Positions 25,715-34,458 of a stretch of 64,000 nucleotides of DNA are shown one piece after another. Position 1 is the stretch's first letter. The number at the start of each line of letters is the position of its first letter. The stretch spans positions 1 through 64,000 of the forward strand of contig DASRGG010000017.1 in NCBI GenBank assembly GCA_035651155.1, read 5' to 3'. The position numbers were made by a program, and so were the translations under genes. A model generated the notes under the pieces. It had not been told where the DNA came from, did not search any database, and saw only the letters and a program-made list of their open reading frames with translations. This DNA is from CF-39 sp035651155 (lineage in GTDB: Bacteria; Chloroflexota; Limnocylindria; P2-11E).

Positions 25715-25876
25715 TCATTCCGGTTGACGCGCGCTCCGGCAGCGGAGGAGCGGCTGGTAGCGGCGGTCGAACTGGATGCCGCGGAAGCCGCACGCGACGA
25801 AGGCGCAGCCCGCGAGCGTGACGCGGTCGAAGCGCGCCTTGCGGAAGTCGACCGAGCGGATCGTCTCGCACGTCAT
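25715..25876 (-). pseudogene. Pentapeptide-repeat protein fragment (53 aa)
   Basis: ATG 25876 opens a frame reading VDFRKARFDRVTLAGCAF then ACGFRGIQFDRRYQPLLR, with the A(D/N)LXX-like five-residue periodicity and the RYQPLLR ending of pentapeptide-repeat proteins. Only the last repeats remain, and a TAA stop lies just upstream in frame. It is likely a truncated remnant rather than a functional gene. Confidence 0.4.
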
Positions 25877-25903
25877 CTCGACGACGCGGTCGGTTCCGGC
25901 TCG

Positions 25904-27106
25904 TTAGGTCCGCCGCCCCGCTGGAACGCTCCGGCCCGGCGTGAGCTGGCCCTCGTGCGAGAGCTTCGGAGCCTTCGCCGAGTACGGCTCCTTGCCGTTC
26001 TCGACGAGGATCTTGTCGATCTCGGCCATGAGCGCGTCCATGAGCTCGCTCTCCGGATACGTCCCCACGACCTTCCCCTTGCGGAAGATCGCGCCCTTCC
26101 CCACGCCGCCGGCGATGCCGACGTCGGCGTCCTTCGCCTCGCCGGGCCCGTTCACCTCGCAGCCCATGACCGCGACCTTCATGGGTACGGGGAGCGCGCG
26201 GAGGCGCTCCTCGGCGACCTTCGCGAGCGGGATGAGGTCGATGTCCGCGCGGCCGCACGACGGGCACGCGACGAGCGTGAGGCCCTGGTCGCGCATGCCG
26301 AGCGATTTCAGGATGTCGAAGCCGGCCTTCACTTCCATCACCGGGTCCTCGGAGAGCGACACGCGGATGGTGTCGCCGATGCCCTCGTAGAGCAGCACGC
26401 TCATGCCCGCGGTCGAGCGGATCGAGCCGGAGAGCGCGGTCCCCGCCTCGGTCACGCCGAGGTGCAGCGGATACGGGACGAGCTTCGCGAGGCGACGGTA
26501 CGCCGCGACCATCGTCGGCACGTCGAACGCCTTCACGCTGATGACGATGTCGTCGAAGTCGAGATCCTCCAGGATCTTGATCTCGCTCATCGCGAGATCG
26601 ACCATGCGCTGCGCCTCGTCGCGCAGGTCGCCCGGCTGGCGGTCGCCGATGGAGCCGTGGTTCACGCCGATGCGGATCGGCGTCCCACGCTCCTTGGCCT
26701 TCTTCACGACCTCGCGCACGCCGTCCTTGTTGTGGATGTTCCCGGGATTGAGGCGGAGCTTGTGGACCTTGGCGTCGAGCGCCATGAGCGCGAGGCGGTA
26801 GTCGAAGTGGATGTCCGCGACGATCGGCAGGATCGAGCGGCGCACGATCTCCTTCAGGGCCTCCCCCGCTCGCTTGTCCGGCACGGCCACGCGCGCGATC
26901 TCGCAGCCGGCCTCCTGCAGGCGCTCGATCTGGCGGAGAGTGGCCTCGACGTCGTGCGTGAGGGTCGTGCACATCGACTGCACCGCGATCGGCGCGCCGT
27001 CGCCGACGGCCGTTCCGCCGACCCAGACGCGCTTCGACCTGCGGCGCGGCCGCGGGCCGATGCGGTCCTCCGGGAGGTTCAGGTCGACCGAGAGCGGGGC
27101 GTCCAC
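25904..27106 (-). CDS. ispG: 4-hydroxy-3-methylbut-2-enyl diphosphate synthase (IspG)
   Basis: The enzyme has 400 aa from GTG 27106. The N-terminal TIM barrel has APIAVQSMCTTLTHDV, DIHFDYRLAL and KLRLNPGNIH. The C-terminal 4Fe-4S domain has ACPSCGRADIDL and VMGCEVNGPGEA, giving the three cluster Cys plus the Glu ligand. It catalyses the penultimate MEP-pathway step. It follows rseP and dxr, so two MEP enzymes share the operon. No strong ribosome site is seen at the GTG. Confidence 0.95.
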   Translation of the reverse strand: MDAPLSVDLNLPEDRIGPRPRRRSKRVWVGGTAVGDGAPIAVQSMCTTLTHDVEATLRQIERLQEAGCEIARVAVPDKRAGEALKEIVRRSILPIVADIHFDYRLALMALDAKVHKLRLNPGNIHNKDGVREVVKKAKERGTPIRIGVNHGSIGDRQPGDLRDEAQRMVDLAMSEIKILEDLDFDDIVISVKAFDVPTMVAAYRRLAKLVPYPLHLGVTEAGTALSGSIRSTAGMSVLLYEGIGDTIRVSLSEDPVMEVKAGFDILKSLGMRDQGLTLVACPSCGRADIDLIPLAKVAEERLRALPVPMKVAVMGCEVNGPGEAKDADVGIAGGVGKGAIFRKGKVVGTYPESELMDALMAEIDKILVENGKEPYSAKAPKLSHEGQLTPGRSVPAGRRT

Positions 27107-27168
27107 GAGGTCGAGTGTACGGGTCGCGGATCGCCTCTCCGGTGAGACGAGCGCGGCGCGACGGTCCG

Positions 27169-28251
27169 CTATCCGCCCGCGACGCGACGGATGTCGAAGA
27201 AGGACACGACGACGAGGAGCGCGATGAGCACGAGGAAGCCGACCGCGTGGATCGCGCCCTCGAGCTCCGGCGAGAGCCGCTTGCGGAAGATGCCGCCGAC
27301 GAGGACGAAGAACAGCCGCCCGCCGTCGAGGCCGGGGAAGGGGACGATGTTCAGCACGGCGAGGTTCACCGAGAGCACGCCGACGAGCTTGAGGAACGTC
27401 GGCAGTCCGAACTGCGCGACCTGGCCGATCGCCAGGGATATGCCGATCGGCCCGCTCACCGCCGGTCCTCCACCGCCGGCGCCGCGCGCCGCGACGAGCT
27501 CGCCCGGTAGCTGCGCGATCTGCCCGACGACGTCGCCGGCGAGCGACACGGCCTGTCCGAACGCCTCGGGGAGCGCGACCGCGACCGGTCCCTGCACGTC
27601 CTCGAGCCTGATGCCGAGCGGCCCCTCGCCCTCGGGCGGCTCCGCGCGCGGGATCGCCTTCACCGGCGGGACCGGCCGGCCGTTGCGCCGGATCTCGAGC
27701 GTGACCTCGGTCTCGCTTCGCGCCTTCGCGCGCACGTAGCTCACCAGGTCCTGCGAGCGGGTGATCCTCCGTCCGTCGATCGAGACGACGATGTCGTTCG
27801 CCTGGACGCCCGCGCGCTCGGCAGGCGAGCTCGCGGCGACCTGGTCGACGCGCACGTCGCCGGTCGGCGCGGTCGTGCCGCTCGCGAACGCGATCGTCAA
27901 CACGACGAGCGCGAGGACGACGTTCATCGTCACGCCGGCGACGAGCACGATCGCCTGCGACCACCACGGTTTCGAGGTGAACGACCCGGGATCGCCCTCG
28001 CCCTCCTGATGGATGGAGAAATCGTCCTGGCCCAGGATGCGCACGAAGCCGCCGAACGGGATGGCGTTGAGGCTGTACCTGATCCCCGCGTGCTCGATCG
28101 CGGCGACGCGCGGCGGGAAGCCGAACGCGAACTCGAGCACCTTCATCCCGAGCAGACGCGCCGTGAGGTAGTGACCGAACTCGTGCACCGCGATGATCGC
28201 CGTGAAGGTCACGACGAAGAGGACGAGCGTTCGAAGGTCGATGTTCGGCAT
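27169..28251 (-). CDS. rseP: Site-2 zinc metalloprotease RseP
   Basis: The protein has 360 aa. The first membrane helix carries HEFGH (H23-H27). A single PDZ domain (about 115-205) follows, and the C-terminal NIVPFPGLDGGRLFFVLV supplies the third zinc ligand. It cleaves membrane-embedded regulators or remnant signal peptides. Its ATG overlaps the dxr stop (TGATG). One PDZ domain, rather than two, is typical of Gram-positive-type homologues. Confidence 0.94.
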   Translation of the reverse strand: MPNIDLRTLVLFVVTFTAIIAVHEFGHYLTARLLGMKVLEFAFGFPPRVAAIEHAGIRYSLNAIPFGGFVRILGQDDFSIHQEGEGDPGSFTSKPWWSQAIVLVAGVTMNVVLALVVLTIAFASGTTAPTGDVRVDQVAASSPAERAGVQANDIVVSIDGRRITRSQDLVSYVRAKARSETEVTLEIRRNGRPVPPVKAIPRAEPPEGEGPLGIRLEDVQGPVAVALPEAFGQAVSLAGDVVGQIAQLPGELVAARGAGGGGPAVSGPIGISLAIGQVAQFGLPTFLKLVGVLSVNLAVLNIVPFPGLDGGRLFFVLVGGIFRKRLSPELEGAIHAVGFLVLIALLVVVSFFDIRRVAGG

Positions 28252-29363
28252 CAGCTGAGCGCCGGCTCCGCACGAAGCGCGCCGCGCACCTCGGCGTCGA
28301 TGTGGCGGATCTCGGCCAGGCTCGGCTCGGCGCTGCGCGCGTGCGCGCGGCCGAGCGCTGCGCCGCGATGCAGGTACGCCGCGATCTCGCCGAAGCCGAT
28401 CTCGCCGCACAGGAACCGCTCGACCGCGACCTCGTCGGCGGCCACGAGCCCGATCATCGCGGAGAGCTCGCCGGAGCGCGCGACCTCGAGGACCGTGCGC
28501 AGGCACGGATAGCGCGCCGGCTCGACCGGGCCGAAGTGCAGCGCGCGCGGCAGCGACCAATCCATGGGACGCGTCGGAGCCTCCGCGTGCCGCCACAGGA
28601 GCGCGTACTGGATGAAGAGGCGCATGTCGGGTTCGGCGAGCTCGGCCTTGACGCTCCCATCGGCGAGCTCCACCATCGCGTGCACGATCGACTCGGGATG
28701 CACCACGACGTCGATCCGGTCGTACGCCAGATCGTAGAGCCAGCGCGCCTCGACCACCTCGAAACCCTTGTTGGTCAGGGTCGCCGAGTCGATGGTGATC
28801 TTCCGACCCATGCGCCAGGTCGGATGCCGCAGCGCCGTCTCCGGCGTCACGCTCGCCAGCTCGTCGAGCGGCAGCGTGCGGAAGGGTCCGCCGGACGCGG
28901 TGATGAGCACGCGGCGTATCTCGTCGCGCGGCGTGCCGAGGAGGCACTGCCAGAGCGCGCAGTGCTCCCCGTCGACCGGCCGCAGGCGGTCGCACGCGCC
29001 CGGCACGAGACGGCGGACGAGATGACCGGCGGCGACGAGGGTCTCCTTGTTCGCGAGCGCGACGGCCTTCCCCGCCTCGAGGGCGGCGAGCGTCGGCTCG
29101 ATGCCGTCGATGCCGCTCGTCGCGACGAGCACGAGGTCGACATCCGCGGCGGTCGCGGCACCGACGAGCGCGCTCACCCCGCCGTCGCGGTCGAACACGA
29201 CGGACCGCGCGTCGAAACGGCGCGCGAGCGCCTGGATCTCGTCCGCGTTGCGGCGCGCCGCGACGACGGACACGCGCAGAAGATCGGGGTTCGCGGCGAC
29301 GACGTCGAGCGCCTGCCGTCCGATCGAGCCGGTCGCGCCGAGGATCGCGACGCGCGTCACCAT
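28251..29363 (-). CDS. dxr: 1-deoxy-D-xylulose 5-phosphate reductoisomerase
   Basis: The enzyme has 370 aa from ATG 29363. The NADPH-binding start is VAILGATGSIGRQALDV, followed by NKETLVAAG and the metal/substrate loop ITASGGPFR. It converts DXP to MEP, the first committed isoprenoid step. It lies between cdsA (7 nt) and rseP (overlap). Confidence 0.96.
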   Translation of the reverse strand: MVTRVAILGATGSIGRQALDVVAANPDLLRVSVVAARRNADEIQALARRFDARSVVFDRDGGVSALVGAATAADVDLVLVATSGIDGIEPTLAALEAGKAVALANKETLVAAGHLVRRLVPGACDRLRPVDGEHCALWQCLLGTPRDEIRRVLITASGGPFRTLPLDELASVTPETALRHPTWRMGRKITIDSATLTNKGFEVVEARWLYDLAYDRIDVVVHPESIVHAMVELADGSVKAELAEPDMRLFIQYALLWRHAEAPTRPMDWSLPRALHFGPVEPARYPCLRTVLEVARSGELSAMIGLVAADEVAVERFLCGEIGFGEIAAYLHRGAALGRAHARSAEPSLAEIRHIDAEVRGALRAEPALS

Positions 29364-29370
29364 CCGTCCA

Positions 29371-30036
29371 TCATCCCAGACCCGCCGCGGTCCCAAGCAA
29401 GAGAGCCATGAGAACGAAGACGGCGCCTGAGACCGTGCTGTCGAGGCGGTCGAGGACACCGCCGTGACCGGGAAGCAGGCTGCCTGAGTCCTTCACGCCC
29501 GCGCGGCGCTTCACCGACGACTCGAAGAGGTCGCCGCCGAGGCCCACGATCCCAAGGCCGATCGCGACGATGGCGACGATGGCACGACCGAGGCCGAACG
29601 TCGCGCCGACGCCGAACGCGGCGAGGCCGCACGCGACCAGACCCGCGAGCGTGCCCTCCCACGTCTTCCCCGGACTGACGCGCGGCGCCATCTTGTGGCG
29701 GCCAACGGTCGATCCCACGAGATAGGCGGCGACGTCGGCCGCCCACGTCGGCACGAGCACGAGGAAGAGCCACACCGGAAGCTCTCCGGCGATGGCGTGG
29801 TGCGCACCGGCGGAGCCGTACGCGCGCAGCAGGCCGAGCGACACGAGGCCGGCGAGGAAGAGCGCGCCCAGCGCGGCCGACGCGGCGCCCGCGCGCAGCG
29901 CGACGAGCTCGGCGAGCCCCACGACGGCGACCGCGGCGAGGAGGATCCAGAACACGATGGGGGGCGCCGCGATCGCGAGCAGGACGACCGCACCGTACAC
30001 GATCGCGGTGGCGGTACGGCGCGGAAGGTCGCGCAT
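29371..30036 (-). CDS. cdsA: Phosphatidate cytidylyltransferase
   Basis: The protein has 221 aa, shorter than the ~270-aa E. coli enzyme, with about seven membrane helices. The C-terminal CdsA signature is recognisable as SVKRRAGVKDSGSLLPGHGGVLDRLDS, with KTWEG upstream. It makes CDP-diacylglycerol for phospholipids. The start overlaps the uppS stop (TGATG). Confidence 0.95.
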   Translation of the reverse strand: MRDLPRRTATAIVYGAVVLLAIAAPPIVFWILLAAVAVVGLAELVALRAGAASAALGALFLAGLVSLGLLRAYGSAGAHHAIAGELPVWLFLVLVPTWAADVAAYLVGSTVGRHKMAPRVSPGKTWEGTLAGLVACGLAAFGVGATFGLGRAIVAIVAIGLGIVGLGGDLFESSVKRRAGVKDSGSLLPGHGGVLDRLDSTVSGAVFVLMALLLGTAAGLG

Positions 30037-30716
30037 CAGCGGCCGAATCGTCGTTCGCGTGACGCGTACGAGCCGAGGGCCTCGTCGAGATCCTTGACCG
30101 CGAAGTCGGGCCAGAGCACCGGCGTCGCCCACATCTCCGCGTACGCGACCTCCCACAGCAGGAAGTTCGAGACGCGCAGCTCGCCGCCGGTGCGGATGAG
30201 GAGGTCGGGATCGGGATGGTCGGGCGCGTACAGGCGCGTCGCGATCGCGGCCTCGTCCACCGCGTCGGGGGCGACGCCGTCGCTGACGAGACGCCGCACG
30301 GCGTCGACGATCTCGGCACGGCCGCCGTAGTTGAAGGCCAGCGTCATGACACCGTCCGTGCATGCCGACGTCGCCTCCACGGCGCCGGCGATCGCGCGCT
30401 GCAGGCCCGGGGCGAGCTCGTGCAGGCGGCCGATGACCTCGAGGCGGACGTTGTCGTCGACGAGCGACTGCGTCTCGCGGCGGATCGTCTCCTCGAGCAG
30501 TCCCATGAGCCCGCGGACCTCTTCCGGGTCGCGCGACCAGTTCTCGGTGGAGAACGAGTAGAGCGTGAGGAACTCGACGCCGCGCTCGCGCGCCGCGCGC
30601 AGCGTCCGGCGGATCGTCTCGACGCCCGCGCGATGACCGGCGATGACCGGGAGGTGACGGTCGCGCGCCCAACGGCGATTGCCGTCCATGACGATGGCGA
30701 TGTGCCGAGGAATCAT
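30036..30716 (-). CDS. uppS: Isoprenyl transferase (undecaprenyl diphosphate synthase)
   Basis: The enzyme has 226 aa. The N-terminal HIAIVMDGNRRWARDR contains the catalytic Asp. LTLYSFSTENWSRDPEEV and the C-terminal DLLIRTGGELRVSNFLLW are intact. It builds the lipid carrier for wall synthesis from IPP made by the MEP enzymes in the same operon. Confidence 0.96.
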   Translation of the reverse strand: MIPRHIAIVMDGNRRWARDRHLPVIAGHRAGVETIRRTLRAARERGVEFLTLYSFSTENWSRDPEEVRGLMGLLEETIRRETQSLVDDNVRLEVIGRLHELAPGLQRAIAGAVEATSACTDGVMTLAFNYGGRAEIVDAVRRLVSDGVAPDAVDEAAIATRLYAPDHPDPDLLIRTGGELRVSNFLLWEVAYAEMWATPVLWPDFAVKDLDEALGSYASRERRFGR

Positions 30717-30825
30717 GCGTGAGCGAGGACCGGCTTCGCCGGGACGAGCGAGCTCCGCCAGCCCTGAGCGTGTCTCCTCCCACGCTCGCTGAACGGGGGC
30801 CCGTTCCCCCGAGCGCAGAGAGTAA

Positions 30826-31386
30826 TCAGACTTCGAGGATCTCTTTTTCCTTGGCTTCGCCGATCTCGTCGGCCATGAGGATGTAGCGGTCGGTGATCTT
30901 CTGGAGCTGCGCCTCGGCGCGCTTCACGTCGTCGGCGGAGACGCCGGAGCTCTTCTCCTTCGCCTTCATCTCGTCGTGCGCGTGACGGCGCAGCGTGCGG
31001 ATCTCGACGCGGCCCTCCTCCACCTTCTTGTGGAGCAGCTTCACGAGATCGCGACGGCGCTCCTCGTTGAGCGCGGGGATGTTGAGGCGGATGAGGTTGC
31101 CGTCGTTGTTCGGCGCGAGGCCCAGGTCGGACGCCGTGATCGCCTTCTCGATCGCCTTGATGAGGCTCTTGTCCCACGGCTGAATGACGATCTGCCGCGG
31201 CTCGGGCGCGCTGATCGCGGCGAGCTGGATGAGCGGCGTGCTCGTCCCGTACGCCTCGACCTCGAGCGACTCCACGAGCGACGGCGCGGCGCGGCCGGTG
31301 CGCACGCTCGCGAGGTCGTGCCGGAGCGCGTCGATCGCCTTCTTGAACTTCGCCTCGGTCTGCGCGAGGAGATCTTCGAGCGCCAT
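30826..31386 (-). CDS. frr: Ribosome recycling factor
   Basis: The protein has 186 aa. The coiled-coil helices and signature LIRLNIPALNEERRRDLVK are present, with RTGRAAPSLVESLEVEAYG near the start. It dissociates post-termination ribosomes with EF-G. It is joined to pyrH by a 1-nt TAATG-type overlap, and 109 nt without a gene separate it from uppS. Confidence 0.97.
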   Translation of the reverse strand: MALEDLLAQTEAKFKKAIDALRHDLASVRTGRAAPSLVESLEVEAYGTSTPLIQLAAISAPEPRQIVIQPWDKSLIKAIEKAITASDLGLAPNNDGNLIRLNIPALNEERRRDLVKLLHKKVEEGRVEIRTLRRHAHDEMKAKEKSSGVSADDVKRAEAQLQKITDRYILMADEIGEAKEKEILEV

Positions 31387-32111
31387 TACGAGTGCACCAG
31401 CGTGCCGACATGCTCGCCCCGGACGGCACGCGCCAGCGCGCCGGCGCGCGAGAGGTCGAACACGATGATCGGGATCTCGCGGTCCGCGGCGAGCGCCGCG
31501 GCCGTGGCGTCCATCACGCCGAGATGCTTCTCGAGCACGTCGCGGTGCGTGAGCTCCTCGAACTTCTTCGCGCCCTTCGTCACGTTCGGGTCGGCGTCGT
31601 ACACGCCGTCGACCGCGTTCTTGCCCATCAGGATGACGTCGGCGCCGATCTCCGCGGCCCGGAGCGCCGCCGCCGTGTCCGAGGTGAAGAACGGGTTGCC
31701 GGTGCCCGCGGCGAAGATGACCACCCGCCCCTTCTCGAGGTGCCGGATGGCCTTTCGGCGGATGTACGGCTCGGCGACGTCCTGGATGGTGATGGCCGAC
31801 TGCACGCGCGTGAGCACGCCCTTCTGCTCGAGGGTCGACTGGAGCGCGAGGGCGTTGATGACCATCGCGAGCATGCCCATGTAATCGGCCGTGGCCCGAT
31901 CGATGCCGTGCTCGGCGACCGCCGCACCGCGCATGAAGTTGCCGCCGCCGATGACGACCGCGACCTCGACGCCGAGCTCGTGCACCTTGCGGATCTCGTC
32001 GGCGAGATAGCGCACGTACTCCGGCGAGATGCCGAACTTCCGGTCGCCGAGGAGCGCTTCCCCGGACAGCTTCAGCAGCACGCGCCGGTACTTCGCGCCG
32101 CCCGTGGTCAT
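31386..32111 (-). CDS. pyrH: Uridylate kinase
   Basis: The enzyme has 241 aa. The amino-acid-kinase fold starts RRVLLKLSGEALLG. VAVVIGGGNFMRG and DATAAALAADREIPIIVFDL follow. It phosphorylates UMP to UDP as a hexamer. It is in the conserved rpsB-tsf-pyrH-frr order. Confidence 0.97.
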   Translation of the reverse strand: MTTGGAKYRRVLLKLSGEALLGDRKFGISPEYVRYLADEIRKVHELGVEVAVVIGGGNFMRGAAVAEHGIDRATADYMGMLAMVINALALQSTLEQKGVLTRVQSAITIQDVAEPYIRRKAIRHLEKGRVVIFAAGTGNPFFTSDTAAALRAAEIGADVILMGKNAVDGVYDADPNVTKGAKKFEELTHRDVLEKHLGVMDATAAALAADREIPIIVFDLSRAGALARAVRGEHVGTLVHS

Positions 32112-32121
32112 CGCTCGGAGT

Positions 32122-32613
32122 CTAGGACTCGGACTCCGGCTCGGCTTCGCCCAGCGCGAAGCGCTGGATGCGGCGCACCGAGACGTTCTCGCCGACCGAG
32201 GCGGCGAGCGTCGTCACGAGATCCTTGATCGTCTTGGACGCGTCGCGGATGTACGCCTGCGCGTAGAGCTCGTCGACCGTCTTCGGCGCCATGGCCGCGA
32301 CCTGCATCGCGACCTCCTGCGCCAGCTTCTGGAACTCCGCGCTGCGCGCGACGAAGTCGGTCTCGCTCGCGACCTCCACGAGCGCGCCGACGCGTCCGCC
32401 CGCGTGGATGTACGACGCGACGGCGCCTTCCCTGGCCTCGCGGCCGGCCTTCTTCGCGACCGACGCGAGGCCGCGCTCCTTCAGGAGCGCCTTGGCCTGC
32501 TCGTAATCCCCCTTCGCGTCCTCGAGGGCGCGCTTGCAGTCCATCACTCCCGCGCTGGTCTCCGCGCGGAGACGCTGGACCTCCTTGGGGTCGATCTTCA
32601 TCTTGGTCTCCAT
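32122..32613 (-). CDS. tsf: Elongation factor Ts (short form)
   Basis: The protein has 163 aa, beginning at ATG 32613. The signature LRAETSAGVMDCKRALEDAKGDYEQA and the core VALVEVASETDFVARS-type block (here GALVEVASETDFVARS) are intact, including the TDFV contact to EF-Tu. E. coli EF-Ts is about 280 aa; here only one core subdomain remains and the coiled-coil region is missing. This resembles the short chloroplast/Thermus-like forms but is shorter still. Confidence 0.95.
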   Translation of the reverse strand: METKMKIDPKEVQRLRAETSAGVMDCKRALEDAKGDYEQAKALLKERGLASVAKKAGREAREGAVASYIHAGGRVGALVEVASETDFVARSAEFQKLAQEVAMQVAAMAPKTVDELYAQAYIRDASKTIKDLVTTLAASVGENVSVRRIQRFALGEAEPESES

Positions 32614-33486
32614 CTAGGCCTCCTCAGCAGCCTTGTCCGCCTCCGCGGCGCCCGCGACCGGAAGCTCTTCGTCCTCTTCCGGCTCGTACACGCGTGGCGT
32701 GCGCTTCGCCCGCGGCACGCCGACCCCGCCCTCCATCTCGGCGGCGGTCGTCGACGGCGCGTAGCCCATGTCCTCGGGCGTCGCTTCCTTGCGACTCGCG
32801 TCGAACATCGCGCGGCCCTCGATGACCGCGTCCGCCACCTTCTGGCAGATGAGCTTCACCGCGCGGATCGCGTCGTCGTTGGCCGGGATGATCACGTCGA
32901 TGAGATCCGGATCGCAGTTCGTGTCGACCATCGCGACGATCGGGATCTCGAGCCGCCGCGCCTCCTCGACCGCGATGTGCTCGCGGTGGGGATCGACGAC
33001 GAACAGCGCGGCGGGAAGCCGCTTCATCTCACGCACGCCCGAGAAGTAGCGGTCCAGGTGCTCGAGCTCGTCCTGCAGGCGCTGCGCGTCCTTCTTCGGC
33101 AGGGTGGCGAAGTCGCCGCGCTCCTTGCGCTCGTGCAGGTCGTTCAGCCGGTTGATGCGCTTCTGGATCGTGACGAAGTTCGTGAGGAAGCCACCGAGCC
33201 AGCGCTGATTGACGAAGTGCATCCCGGCGCGCTTCGACTCCTCGGCGATCGACTCCTGCGCCTGCTTCTTCGTGCCGACGAACAGGATCTGCCCGCCGCT
33301 CGCGGCGAGGTCGCGCACGAACGCGTACGCCTCCTCGACGCGCGTGAGGGTCTGCTGCAGATCGATGATGTGGATCCCGTTGCGCTCCATGAAGATGAAC
33401 TTCTTCATCTTCGGATTCCAGCGGCGCGCCTGATGTCCGAAATGGACGCCCGACTCGAGGAGCTGCTTCATGGTGACGACGGCCAC
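32614..33486 (-). CDS. rpsB: Ribosomal protein uS2
   Basis: The protein has 290 aa from GTG 33486, preceded by GGGAGAG at 5-nt spacing, giving VAVVTMKQLLESGVHFGH. RRWNPKMKKFIFMERNGIHIIDLQQT follows. An acidic C-terminal extension (about 40 residues with EPEEDEELP) is longer than the E. coli protein. It is first in the rpsB-ispG gene run. Confidence 0.97.
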   Translation of the reverse strand: MAVVTMKQLLESGVHFGHQARRWNPKMKKFIFMERNGIHIIDLQQTLTRVEEAYAFVRDLAASGGQILFVGTKKQAQESIAEESKRAGMHFVNQRWLGGFLTNFVTIQKRINRLNDLHERKERGDFATLPKKDAQRLQDELEHLDRYFSGVREMKRLPAALFVVDPHREHIAVEEARRLEIPIVAMVDTNCDPDLIDVIIPANDDAIRAVKLICQKVADAVIEGRAMFDASRKEATPEDMGYAPSTTAAEMEGGVGVPRAKRTPRVYEPEEDEELPVAGAAEADKAAEEA

Positions 33487-33831
33487 GCGTCTCTCCCTTG
33501 TATTCCTCCGCTTCCGTCTCGCGGTCCACGTCGCCGGCGCCGGGCGGCGGCCGACGAGGGAACGGACCGATCGGGAAAGCGTGCGTGATACCGGGCGTTC
33601 CGCCCGATCCGCGAACAAGTGTACCAAGGCGCCGCCCGGAGCTCCTCGTGTCCGACCGGGACCGGTAGCGTGAGCGGCCCCGCCCGCCCCGGCGGATGCC
33701 GAGCATCGTCGCGAGGGCGGACGCGGGACGCGCCGGCCGCACGGTCACGCCCGTACGATCGCGGCGGCGAATAACGAGGACCCGGCCTGTCGGCCGGGTC
33801 CTCCGTCGAACTGCGACGTCGCGGTTGCGAG
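33487..33831. other. Intergenic region upstream of rpsB and downstream of flp
   Basis: These 345 bp hold the rpsB leader (about 33487-33650) and the flp terminator hairpin at 33777-33802. No convincing open frame, tRNA or promoter consensus was found. rpsB leaders commonly carry autoregulatory structure, but none was recognised here. Confidence 0.5.
33777..33802 (-). terminator. Terminator-like hairpin after the Flp pilin gene
   Basis: A perfect 11-bp inverted repeat, AGGACCCGGCC/GGCCGGGTCCT, has a 4-nt loop. On the minus strand it is followed by CGTTATT, a weak U tract. It is placed 30 nt after the flp stop. Confidence 0.65.
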
Positions 33832-33984
33832 CTAGGTGAGGTTGTTGCCGATGTTGCTGAAGATGTTCTGCAGCTGGCCGCGGAGGAAGATCATGGCCAC
33901 GATGACGGCGATGGCGATAACGGCGATGATGAGGGCGTACTCGACAAGGCCCTGACCCTCTTCCTCACGGAAGAACGCGATCAT
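33832..33984 (-). CDS. Flp/Fap-type pilin
   Basis: The protein has 50 aa from ATG 33984, preceded by AAGGAGG. The prepilin motif G10-QGLVEY places Glu at +5 and Tyr at +6 after the predicted cleavage Gly. It is followed by a hydrophobic helix (ALIIAVIAIAVIVAMIFL) and a short polar tail. This is the major subunit of Flp (Tad) pili. No tad genes are in the window, so assembly genes must lie elsewhere. Confidence 0.93.
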   Translation of the reverse strand: MIAFFREEEGQGLVEYALIIAVIAIAVIVAMIFLRGQLQNIFSNIGNNLT

Positions 33985-34116
33985 GGGAACCTCCTTCTTC
34001 GCATGCTCGACAGCCGAACAGGCGGCTGCCGCCGCTTGAAAGTCTAGGCAGGCTTGACCATTCGGCAATCCCCCGTCCGTACGTGCCGGCCCGGCTGATA
34101 CGGCGTTGCATTCCGT

Positions 34117-34458
34117 CTAACGGAAGTCGGGATGCCCTCCGGCGGAAATCCGGGCGCGCAGCTCCTCGAGGGCGCTCAGCGGGCGCTCACGCCGGGGCAG
34201 ATCGTCTCCCAGCGACGCGGCAAGGGCGTCGCGCAGCTCCTCGAGGGTGCAGCCGAACAGCTCGCCGGAGGTCTCGAATTCCGCCCGCAGGCGTAGGAAA
34301 CCGAAGCGGTTGTGCCGCGAAACGTCGAGGCCGCCGCAGAGCTCGTCGAGGAGCAGGTACAGGCTCGCGCGGCGCTCGCGGGCGAGGCCGTCCAGCCAGG
34401 CGCCGACGAGGGTGCGGCCGCGCTCGTCCACGCGCCGATTCTGCTCCCTACCGTCCAC
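34117..34458 (-). CDS. Conserved-looking hypothetical protein
   Basis: The protein has 113 aa from GTG 34458, overlapping the dinG stop by 11 nt, so it is probably co-translated. It appears largely helical and charged, with LYLLLDELCGGLDVSRHNRFGFLRLRAEFE in the middle. No motif or family is recognised. Confidence 0.55.
   Translation of the reverse strand: MDGREQNRRVDERGRTLVGAWLDGLARERRASLYLLLDELCGGLDVSRHNRFGFLRLRAEFETSGELFGCTLEELRDALAASLGDDLPRRERPLSALEELRARISAGGHPDFR

Noticed and set aside
33605..33625. GAACAAGTGTAC as a third LexA box
   Set aside because: The second half-site is GTAC rather than GTTC, and no promoter is positioned with it.
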